A stretch of DNA of 64,000 nucleotides, taken from the NCBI GenBank assembly GCA_008711295.1, contig VUYV01000004.1, positions 1,976,706 through 2,040,705 on the forward strand. The letters run 5' to 3'. Positions 26,601-38,600 of this stretch are shown piece by piece; positions within the stretch are counted from its first letter, which is position 1, and each line of letters starts with the position of its first letter. The DNA comes from Anarhynchus alexandrinus. Lineage: Eukaryota; Chordata; Aves; Charadriiformes; Charadriidae. Position numbers and translations under genes: made by a program. The notes under the pieces were generated by a model. The model saw only the letters and a list, made by a program, of their open reading frames with translations, searched no databases and had not been told where the DNA came from.

Positions 26601-29600
26601 AGCAGCAGTGCCTACTGATTTTTTTTTTTGACACTCCAGATGCTCAGCACTTTATCAACCGTATGTTAAGCCCAATGAAGACAAGCAGGCCAGTAAGTTT
26701 TTATTGGCTGCCAGATCTGTGTCATGAAATGCTAAATGCTTAGGATTTATTTTGAGGGTCATACAAGCCCTATAAATAAACAAGTCCTATAAATAAACTT
26801 GAGAGCATCTTGGGCCATTAGCTCTTTAGAAGAGCTATGCCTTCTACCACAATACCTTTATTTCCAGATTGAGAGTTACCAGTTCTTTGCAGGGGAATAG
26901 TTCATAGCCTCTACCTAAAGTCATTGTTAAAAAGCTTCCTTTTCATTCTAAAACTGTGTAATAGCAACAACTAAATGGAGGAAAAAGAAAGCCAATATTT
27001 ATTTTAATTGAATTTGACTTTTAATTTCACTACTTTGTGTGGCTCTTTCAGATTCTTCTGCAGAGGCAATGTGCTTTTATAAATGGAATAGTTATGTTAA
27101 CACCTCCAACTCTTTTGGCAACCTTAACAGTTAAATTAGACACTATTCTAAATCCTGAGGGTTTTTTAATTTTTAAATGTAGATAATGGTAGCTATAGCT
27201 AGGTGGCAGCATTGTGTCAGCTTAGTTTATTCAAACACTAGCAGGTGAATTCAGACCCGCATCCTTAGAGTTGCAAAGAGAAAATAAGATTTACTTCTTT
27301 ATTTTTATTTAATGTTTTCTGCCTCTTCTCCCAAAGCGTGTGCCAGTTTTATGACTCTCCTTTTTCATTTCAAATGTTTATCTGTAATCTATTTTCTTTC
27401 AGCATAAATCTTGTTTCATGCTTATGAGGCTCTTAATAGTTCCCCTGTAACTCCTTGCATAAATGTAAAAACATCTTTATTTTAAAATCAACCACATGAA
27501 TTTGTCACTGCAGTGAAGTGACTTAGTGAAGTAGTTTGTAAATTTATTTATCCTAACAATTTATGCTTTAATGATGATCAGAAAGGTACTTCAGTGGCAT
27601 TTCCAACAAAAGAAAAAAGGAAGTAATATATTTAACTACATTATTGTTAATATTAATACTTTGAGCAGTGAGATTTTCCCCATTGCTAGTCATTCGGTGT
27701 TTACAAGAGGAGTGCATAGTTAGGTCTTTTTTCTCCTAGATGTTAATAGATAAGATAGTTTGGATAAGTAGTGTTTATGTATAACAGCTGCCGCAGTTTA
27801 TAGCAGCTCTAGATCCTTCATTCCTCCTCGTTGTCTGGATATATTGAAAATGAAACTCTGTCAAAGGGCTTATCTTGGAAAATCTGACTGGTAAAAGCGT
27901 GCTGTTAAAATTATAACCTGTCTGGAGTACTCTGCAACTCTGGCTGGGCAGAGTTGGAAGTGAACGAAGTTATTTATTCCATGGATTACAAGTGATGTGC
28001 AGTGGGAATTGCTGAGGTCTAATGAGAGAGGCTGAAAAGTTATGTGAGAGAACGGAGAATGCAATTGCTGCTGCTGTAGATAGGCCCTGGGATTTACTTC
28101 AGCTGTGGTTAAAAGGAAACACTTGCCTGTAGTCCTGTAGTACATCCTGTGAAGGACTGACAACATTTGGCTTTTTTGAAGTCTTAATGTGCTGTCAGAG
28201 TTTTGCTTTTCATTTATGTGAACTTACTTTTTTTTTCTTTCACTATGTTTTTTTTCAGGGTACGCTAATACAGCATCTGAAGGAACACATTCTTCATGGC
28301 AACATGACCAGCAATGACATTATTATGTACTATACAACGGCAAGTGTGGCTTATTAAGGCATTTAAAAAAATACTTTAATATCTTTTTCTTATAAAGATG
28401 AGAGCTTTTCCTACAATTACATTTTTATGTATTTTTAAGTTCTGCAAGGGATTGTCCTATTTAACTGAATTTAAAAAAAATCAGTTGGAATAATAAAATG
28501 CAACAGGGACCTTTCTGATGAAAGGTCAAACCTATGTTAAATGTTTCTGATCTAATTAGTGAGGAAAATTGATTGATTTTTACAGTCTCTTAGGTTTATT
28601 GATCTAACTGCCTCATCGATATGACCTGCAAAACAGGCTCCACCTTCCTGTATCATGCAAGGATGGACCATACTGAAGATGAGAATTTGTTATGTCTTTC
28701 TGTTTTGGTGGGGAGGAAAGAAGCTGCACAACCTTAAGTTTACTAAAGAAAAGGGAATAAAACTGATGTATGTAGGAGTTCAATTATGTCGTGGCTTTTT
28801 TCTAATGCTGTGGTAAAGAAAATTATTCCAAAGTCTTCTATTACTGTAATGGTTTGAGAAGGCTAATGTCTTTCCTTGTGAGTTCCTTTCTGAACTTTAA
28901 CACCACTAATCGGTTTGTAATACCTCCGTGGAAGAGTCAGTACAATTACCTTGTCCCAAAGTTGTCCTGTCTCTTGACTCATGCTTTAAAGGTATGCGTA
29001 GAGGGACATATGGGAAGGTATTTGTAAGGATAAGTTAGATGAACATGTAACTGATCCAGTCTTGGGACAGGTGAGAGGATAAACAGTGCTCCACCCTTAT
29101 TTTCTGATTCCTAAATAATACAATTAAGTATAATCAACAGAGAAGGCCATAAACTGAGTTGTTGGTTTAACAGTTTCTTAAATCAGGAAAACTTTGGGCA
29201 AGGAAAGTGGAGGGGAAGATGGCACCTCTTGCATAACAGCAGGAGCTTGCTTTGGTCCAGGTGATTCTGCCGAAAGCTACACCTGTCCCTCACTTTCTAG
29301 TTGCCTGTAGCTTGTCTAACAGCATATGAGAGCAAGCAACACTCCTGATCCTGTGATAGAGCTGCCAGGAAAGCGGACAGCTAGCTGACAAAGATAGAAA
29401 CTAATGTAGGTACCTTATTTTTTTTTTTTCCAGACTGGCTGGATGATGTGGAATTGGTTAGTGACTGCACTTGCCACAGGAGCTTCAGTGGTCCTCTATG
29501 ATGGATCTCCTCTAATTCCATCACCAAATGTGCTCTGGGACTTGACTGACAGACTAGGGTACGTAAGGAACATTAAATAGAAGGATAACGGTCTTTGCTC

Positions 29601-32600
29601 CTGTTACGATGACCGCATACAAGCAACCTCATTAAAGGTGTTATTCCCTGGGTCAGAAACTAGTATGTAGCACGACGTAGTTTCTTTTGGCTTAGCCTTG
29701 AGTGGAACTACTTCTTAAAATTTTGTGCTAAAACAGTCTTTGAGAGAGAGCAGAAGAGACAAAGAGCTGATTGTTTCACATTTGAGTCAAGTATTTGGAT
29801 TCCAGGCAAACAAAGAATTTGGGTTCAATAGTCAGTTTTCAAGAGCAGCCTTTTCAAAAGGCTGTAATTGGGAGCAATCTGAAGAGTAATTTCTCATCAC
29901 ACTCAGAACTTAGAAAATAAGAATCCTTTATTTCAAGCAGCTCAACTTAAGACTCAATATAGTACTTTGACTTAAAGACATAAATTGACTGGAAAGGCTC
30001 AGTGGGGTTGCTTATATTTTCATATTTTGCTTTTTAATCTATAACGCCTAATTCTCTCTGTCAAGCTGTTTGTTGTTTTACACAGTTCTTTGTCCCTAAA
30101 AATGCTCACAGTGCCCTCTCTTGAAGCATAGAGAAATGGCAGGTACCGGATAAACAGCTGTAAAATCCTGTGGTGGTATTTAGCTTTGTACGCTTTCCTA
30201 TTTTGCCAACTGGATGTAAGGAGTAGATCTAAATTATATTACTGGTAAAATAATGAGTGTCATTTTTAATTGATAATTAAAATAATTCATTTGTGGTGGG
30301 AAGTGGGTGCCAAAAGATCCACTTTCTGACTCTTAGTAATTAATAATTTAAACTTCACTGTCTTTTGTGACATGTAATATTTAAAGACTGAAATTTTGTC
30401 TCTGGCTATTATAATTGAAGGTTAATGCCTAGTCAGAACGCTTCCAGTAAGAAAAAAACAACACAAAAGAAAACCACAAACTTAAGACGCTCCCCCACCC
30501 CCCTTGAAAATAGCCCCAGCAGAATAACAGGCAAAAATTTAGAATCGACAAATAACACAGCTTATTTTTAAGCATTGTTTCTACATGCCAAAAGTAAGTG
30601 AAGATAACTGAAATGTGTCTGCATGTCTCACTTCTGTAATCTGGTGCTAAAAGTGGTGGCCATCTGTGTGGTACTTCATAATGCAGTCTGTTCCCAACTC
30701 AGTCATATGTTACATATTAAAAAAGGCTTCAACATGTTAAGACTACGTTACTTCTCTGAAGATGTACCATACTTTCCTTCAGATAGCATATTCTTATAGT
30801 ACCATCAAGATATCTCATACTGCATGACAAGAATTACTTAAGTGGACATCAATTAAAGATCTGTTCAAGCGAACTGTATTTTGTCACCATCCACCAATTA
30901 TATAGCATTTGGAAGGAAATAATAGGAGACCAGGCTCTACATGTGCTGTAGAGGAAGTGTCAAAGAGCTTAAAAATAAACAGAGGAGCATTATGTATTCT
31001 AACTGTAAAATAAGCAATAATTTGAAGCATGGAAGGAAAGTAAAAAAATTACACAAGAGAAAATAGTTCTCATGATTGCTCTTCCAGTTATGTGCCACAG
31101 TGTACTTCTGCGGGCTATTATGGTGCTGGTCCCATGTACCTCATATATAGCTCTGTGCACCGGTGTGTTTGTGCAAGTAGCCTGTCCCTGTACCTACCAA
31201 AGAGGTGGCAGCCTCTCAGTAACTGTCATCCACCTAAATGGTGAAGGAAGACATCCCCTTTTGATAGTGTTGAAATAGCCCCCTCTTCATGTCTGGAACT
31301 GTATTATCTCAAGAGCTGTTCTACCTTCCATCTTGCCTTTGGAGTAAAAGCAAAGATAGCAGGATCTTATTTTAAGTTCTACTGATGTATGTATTGCCCG
31401 TGTTCTGTGCACTCAGGCTGTATCCCTTATCCGTATCTGTCTCTGCATTTTCTTGAGCGAGTTTATTGCTGTAATCTAAAATAATTTAGCAGAATGCAAT
31501 GAAGAGGATTTCCCAAAAGTCAGCAGGAACATTAAACTAGCACTTCCATCGATAGAGTAGGGAAAGGGTACGGCCATTGTTTAAAGTTTTAAGTATGTTG
31601 TATTGGAGAGCTCTGAATGCACATTTTGCAAGGGCAGAATTCAATTCAGTTAGGCCAAATTTCATGTTCAGTTAGGCACCTGCAACTCTGACTTTCAACG
31701 GTGGAAACAGGTATCGAAGAGAAAATCACTGGCTGCTGTCTTCAGAGTGAAGTGTTCTTTGTTAAACTGTACCCTGAAATGGCAAAATTTTTATATGTCA
31801 GAGCGTAACAAGGCAGCAGTTTTGTGTTGAACATCTTAATGGTAATTATGGCCCATTAATGAAGTAAACACTGTAACATTTTGTGATGTCTTTGGAGTGT
31901 TCTACGGTTATGAGTTCCTGTAAATGAAAGTGAACATTTTGCACAAGGTGGGAAAGCTTTGCTTAATATTTAAAGATAAAATTAAAAATTTCAAAGCTAT
32001 GGAAATGACATGTGATCTGACTAATTTTGATTGCTCAAAAGGATGTGCCTTGCACTTAGAAAGCTGTAAGGGACTGCATTGCTTGACTAATCAATGTATA
32101 GAGGCTGTCTAACAGCCTCTGCCTACTGCAGTGGGAATTGCAGGTCTTTAGAATCTTAGCATATTTAAATATGCAAAACATGTAACTTTTTTCCCTCTAG
32201 GATCACCATCCTTGGAACGGGGGCAAAGTGGCTGGCTGTGCTAGAAGAGAAAAATTTAAAACCATGTAAGCTTTAAAAACCTATTGAATCCCTTCTCTGC
32301 CACCTCTTGTCTTTCCTCTCCAGTTTCTGGCTCTGTGTCTTTTCACAAAGTCCTTTATGTAACTATTCTGTATTGTAGTGACAAACAGTTACAAACTCTT
32401 GTAAAAATTCTGCCTTAACCTATTTTGTTGGTTTCCCTACTTTTTAAGGTGAAACACACAATCTTCAAACACTCCACACTATACTGTCTACAGGATCACC
32501 GCTCAAATCTCAAAGCTATGAGTATGTCTACAAACACATAAAAAGCAGTGTCCTCCTGGGATCCATTTCAGGTGATGCTTTTATGCTGTGTGCACCTTAC

Positions 32601-35600
32601 TAATTCTGTTCATTGCCTGTGCATTTCATTCTTCTCGTTTGCTGCTGTATATTTGGGAGGCTTAAGCCTTGCATCATTCAGGCTTGGTTATAGTTAAACT
32701 GGAATTAATTGTCTTTTTAGTGCAGAGATTTTCTGCATAATTCAGTGTGCCATAATGAAGCTTGTACACTCAAAGGCTTTTAGGTGGAATGTTTCTGACA
32801 TGGTGAATGTTTTGGGTTTTAGCTTTTTTTAAAGCAAGATCATTTATTTTGACTGGCTGTCCTTAGGGGTAGCAGGGTAAGATCAAGAAAAAGAGTCTAT
32901 TAACCTACCGAACATACTGTTCTGCAAATAGCTGACTTTAGCAGAAAATACCTCTTGGAGAGGTTTTTCCATGTTCCCATTTCAATTCTTTTGTGCCAAG
33001 TAATTGGCACTGCAGACAGATTTTTTGTAAATTACATAATTAGAGAAATATCAAGCCCACATACTGTGCAGTTTGTTGTGAGGAGTGCTAGCTGAGGCAA
33101 CTGCTATTCACATAAGATCCACCACAGAACTCCTCATTCTGCTTTGTAATGAGGACTGACTTCAAAAAAGGGTGCTTTAACTCAGTTCAGTTTGACTTTA
33201 AAAAAAGTCTGACTATTCTGCTACTGAAATCACCTCTGACTCTGGTCTTAGGAAGAGTAGCGCTGAATCTTGAACTTGCTGCTATATAGATATTAATAGT
33301 CCCACATGCAGAAGACTATTTTTGTGAGTAAAGCCACCATGATTAATTTGTGTCTTACAGTTCTACTGGTTTGAAGTCCTAGAAGGACTATAAATATTCT
33401 GGTTAAGTAAGCACTTTGATAATATCTGTTTTTATTAAGATAACTGTTCCTCCTATAGGCATGGCTCACCTCTCCCTCCCCTTCCCTGCCCCCCTGTGCT
33501 AATGAGAACAAGATATAAAGGCTAAGTAAATATTGAGTGGAATGGCTTGTCTGGTTACTTTAAGGAAAATAAACTAGAAAACACTTCTAAGTGATTTTAA
33601 ATATCTAAGTCTGTAAACTAGGGCCTGTTTATTTTCTTACTCATATAAATGGAAATTTCCTTAAATGAGATTAAAGAAACTGTTGGAAGAATAAAAGTTA
33701 TGCCTTAAGGAATATTTCTGCAGGGAGGGCATACATGTATTAAAAGACATAAAATAAAAGAAACCTGCTTTTAATAAAAGTCACATAACATCCTAGATAA
33801 TACTGTGTTGCTTAACGTGGATCAGAAGCATTTGGCAAAGGTGGCAGTTTGCTGTTCTAGAGTTCTTATGTAGTTTTTGGGTTTGCTTTTTCTGAAAAGT
33901 ATTGTGTATTCTAAATGGACTTCTTTTAATTGTAGGTGGGACAGATATCATTTCATGTTTCATGGGTCAGAATGTTACAATTCCAGTTTACAAAGGAGAA
34001 ATTCAGGCCAGAAATCTTGGAATGGCTGTGGAAGCATGGAATGATGAAGGTAACTATTATCCAAAATATCATGCACACTTATGAAATACAGTAGTTGTGA
34101 CCTCAAGTTTCCTTCATCAGATGGGTAAACAGTCAGCTGTTACATGGGTGATTTCACTTTGGAAACGTTCCACAAAACCTGGATCTGGGTACGTCTGATC
34201 TGGATCATTCAGAACTCTGAACATAATCAATGTGTAAAAAGGCCCTTTTCTGTTACTCTGCTAAAGCACATCAAGGCCAAATTCTAGCCTCTGGTGTGCG
34301 TGCTAATTAGCTGTGCTGCTGTGGATGCCAGGCTGGCTTCTGCCCTGTGGCATAACTCTCCTGAAGTTACTGAGGTTAAGTTAGGGATGAGTACAGTAAT
34401 TGAACACAAGCTGTTAAGACCACCAGTCACAGCTCATATCTACATCAACATCTGGCACGTAAGTAATAACTGTAGATGCTCTTTGCTTTGGTACTCTATT
34501 GTTTACAGAAGGGAAATGCAGAAAATGCCTCTTTCTTTATAAACAGGAAAACCAGTTTGGGGTGAAAGCGGAGAGCTGGTTTGTACCAAGCCTATTCCCT
34601 GTCAGCCTACGCACTTCTGGAATGATGAGAATGGCAACAAGTACAGGAAGGCTTATTTTTCAAAATACCCAGGTATGTAATGAAGGGCTTGGGATATTGC
34701 TCAGACTGACCAAGGATATAGATTGTATTGCTGCTCTTTGGAAGGTACATGTTTATTCCTGCCCAGTGATAGGCAGGTGCAGCTTTGAATCTAGATTTCC
34801 AGGGTGAGAACTCCACAGCATGTTTCATAACATCTCTCTCTGTTTTCTAGTGCTGTTTTGAATATTGATCTAAATCAATTTACTAAGAATATCTGGAAAG
34901 CTCCAAATCCCATTTTGCTCCTGCTCCCATTAGGCAGATACAACTGTAACAGCCTGATAATCTGTAGTGTGGACATAGACTGCTTGGTATGAGTGTGAAA
35001 TGAAAGTGCTGAATAGGTCAGGGAGCAATCCTCCATTAATGAGTGCTACTGCACCTCTGCCAGATTGCTCCTGCCTAGCTGGAGGAGTGAATCCTAAGGG
35101 ATAAGTGCTGACCTGCTACCTCATTAGCATGAGGTTTAAGTATATGCTGCCTCAGACATGCATATTCTGCATTCATAGAGTCTTCCAGTGGTGGTAAGAG
35201 TAAGAGAGCAGGTACTGTGGGATGGAGGCTTTCTTCCTGATAATTGTGGAGGACTCTGCTCATCCAGAGCTTTTGCTTATGTGGCACAGCAATGCTGAAC
35301 TCCCTGCTGCCTACTGGGCAGGGGCTTTTATAGGAGCAGGACTTCAAGCTGCTTCTTTTTGGAGATGGAAGCTTTTTTATAAATAGCAGCAATACAAAGT
35401 GGATTCACAAGAGAAGTCAGGACGTGCAGCAGGACGTAATCATGTAGGAAAATTGAGGGAACATGGAAGCTGCAGTCTGTATGTAAGCTTGACAACAACA
35501 AACGAAAAAGGGTGAAGGTGGTTAGACTGAAATTACTGTGGTCCAGAGGTTCTATCTGAAACCCCTCTTCTGTCTTTCCTTGTAAATGGGCTTAAGGTGG

Positions 35601-38600
35601 TAACAGTTACATTAGAAAATGGTCTTATGTGCATATGCGTGTGCAAATAATTGAGGTTTGTTTTTTCTTTAGAAAAATTTGAGTAGAATCAGCTTGTATT
35701 TCTGTTTGTGGTAGGCTGCTGTAGTGGTATCAATCTTAAAAATAATATAAAAGTTATACCAGCTCTGAGAAGTCAAATCTGATATTACATTAGCACAAAT
35801 CAAGAACATTAAGCGCATAAGCTCCCTAGGGAATTGTTGAGACCTGTTGTGCAAGCCTGGAAAGCTTCTTGCACAGAATTGTACATCATGAAAGAAGTGG
35901 ATCTGGAAAGACTGGTGGGAATATTACCTTTGTCGATGAGTCTGGCAGTTTCCTCAGTGTAGTGTTTAGAGCAGCAATTCATCTCCTTTTTAAAGGATGC
36001 TCTATAGTCATGCAAACAAGCAATTCAGAAGATAACCTAAGGTTTGATCCTAATGTGTGACCTACTCTTTTGTGTGTGCTGGCTCTTTGTAGTAAATGCA
36101 ATGTGGATTGCTTGCGTAGTTAAGTACTGCTGCATTTGCTGTGGGCAGTTCTCAAAGTATATCTGAGATGTTACATTTTTGTATGTATTTTACTAAGTTA
36201 TGTGAGTTGAGTTACACAAATGTCTGCTGTGGCTGGATGAATAAGAAATCAGCTGCTTAACCTTTGTCATTCCCTAATAGGTGTTTGGGCCCATGGTGAT
36301 TACTGCAAAATTAATCCCAAGACAGGAGGAATTGTCATGCTGGGTCGCAGGTATAGCATTTTGGTGAAAGTGTTCTGAGTAAAAAAAAATGTTAAAATTT
36401 GCAAACTTCACGTTAGAGCACAATGTACATGGTTCTCAGTCATGTCTATTAGCTTTATATTTGTTTTGTTAAATCTAGTATTGTGGATTTCAACCCTTAA
36501 ATTTACCAGAGCAGCTGGATTATAGGGAAGGGAGCCCATTTCAAAGTTCTACCCTACTTCTGTGTATGTGAACACAAGACAGTGTTGGACTTGGGTTTGT
36601 GTTACATAGTTTATAATGATCATCTATAAGAGTTTGAATTGAGTGCAGCACATTCAAGGTCGTGAATCAGGAAACTTGTTCTGGTCTTGGCTTTGCCATT
36701 GACTTGTTTGACAGCAAAACTTAATTATAGAAGGTCAGGTATTAAGCTGCACTTGTGTTAGCGATCATAGACATTCAAGATCACAATTGTGGCTAAATTT
36801 TCTGCTTGCATTTAAAAGTTGCTGTTTGAAACAAAGTTGAGTGAATGCCTTGAAGCTGTGTCTGGCATTGCCACAAGCAGACCTACTCAACAGACACACA
36901 GTGTGAGGATGCTATATGTGAAACCAGTTCCAGCTATAAGACTGGAAAGTAACAACGATTGCAATATGATGGAGTACTACAAAAGATTCTTGGTCTGTTT
37001 TGTTATCAGTGGGGGCTGTGTGTATTTGTAGGCTACTGGAAAGCGAAAAAGGATAAGAAAGGTGAATGTATAATGTTGAGGTTCTCTCTGCAACTTCATT
37101 CTAATGAGCAAAATGCCTTTTTGAATCAAATTCTTCTAAAATTCTGTTTCTAATGTGGCTGCATATTCACTGCATGAAATGCAGAGAGACTTCATTAATT
37201 GCATCAATTTTTCTCTTTTCAAACTCTAATCACATTCTAATGCTTTGTTTTGTGTGTGATTTTTCAGTGATGGCACATTAAATCCAAATGGAGTAAGATT
37301 TGGAAGTTCTGAAATCTATAACATAGGTATGAAATTAACTTTTCATCTCTTTCAGCTATGACATTGTTGCCTTAAATCTGAATTGCAAGCATGATAAAGG
37401 TGTTTGGAAGGAATAAGTAATAAAAGGCCACTTTTCAATTTTTCATTTTTCAAATGAAAGTCAGTGCAGAGCATATTAGCATTAACAGTAAAATTCTGTT
37501 TTGTAGACTTGGTTGCTTTTCTGAAGTATCTGTAGGACTGGAGATGAGTAGTTGAGATGTTCTCTATAAGGTGTTGCTTTCATATAATAAGGCCTCACAG
37601 ACTAATTATGTCATGCAGATTTATAAAAGAATACCTAATTTCTGAGGCTTTTCTTTTTTTTTTTTTCCCCCCAAGACAAGCTATTGACACTAGTTTTATT
37701 GTGTCTTTCCTAATGATTAGAAGTCCTTGAGCTTGTGCTTTATATTTCAAAGGAGGTCTATCATGTGAAAGGTGCTGAAAACTACACCTGCAAAGGTGCT
37801 AATATGAGATGTAAGGACCTGTTGCCTCTGCTTGTTCTTGTGTGATCAGGCATGTTAGTTTTCTGTCTACGCAGCAATGGGGATTGTGAGGAAAGCCGAA
37901 GAAAATGGCTTAGTGTAAAAGCTTATCTGTCCCAAAAGTTATAGCAAAATTTTATTGTCCTGGACTTAAATATATATGGTCCTTAAACCTGGATTTTTCA
38001 CCTGAGCAGGAGTTAAAATTTCAGGGCACTCAGAGGGGAAGCTGTAGAATATTGTAGAATAACCTAGCCAGGATGCTTGTTTTGCCTTTGCAGCTCTGGG
38101 GGAGGTGGTATTTCTTTTGGTGCAACCACAAAAATGTGCATCCAGAATAATACACAAATGCAAGTGCTAATAAAGACTCTTCCTTATTTTCAGTTGAAGC
38201 CTTTGAGGAGGTTTCTGATAGCCTCTGTGTCCCTCAGTACAACAAAGATGGAGAAGAGAGGGTGATACTCTTCCTGAAGATGGCATTAAACCATGCGTTC
38301 AGCGAGGATCTGGTGAAAAGAATTCGAGATGCAATACGTATAGCGCTTTCTGCCAGGCATGTTCCAAGCCTCATTCTAGAAACCAAAGGCATTCCGGTAT
38401 GTCATGAAAAATGCTGCCTACTTTTTTTTCTTTGTCACCTTGAATAGTAATTAAGGAGCAGTTGTCATTGCTCTTCAAACCCACATGCGTGGAAATTTTA
38501 GCATCTCAAAAGTGTATTCGAGCTTTATAAATAGTTTGTCTATGTTGCCTAGCAACACCGTTTCATCTCCTTTTCAGCTAAGCATGTTTTTGTTTTTTAA

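Larger units (their letters stand above)
34673..38193 (+). other. AACS introns 14, 15 and 16
   Basis: Intron 14 (34673-36280), intron 15 (36351-37267) and intron 16 (37327-38193) are GT-AG introns interrupted by exons 15 and 16. They are AT-rich and contain no recognisable repeat or RNA gene. Confidence 0.85.
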
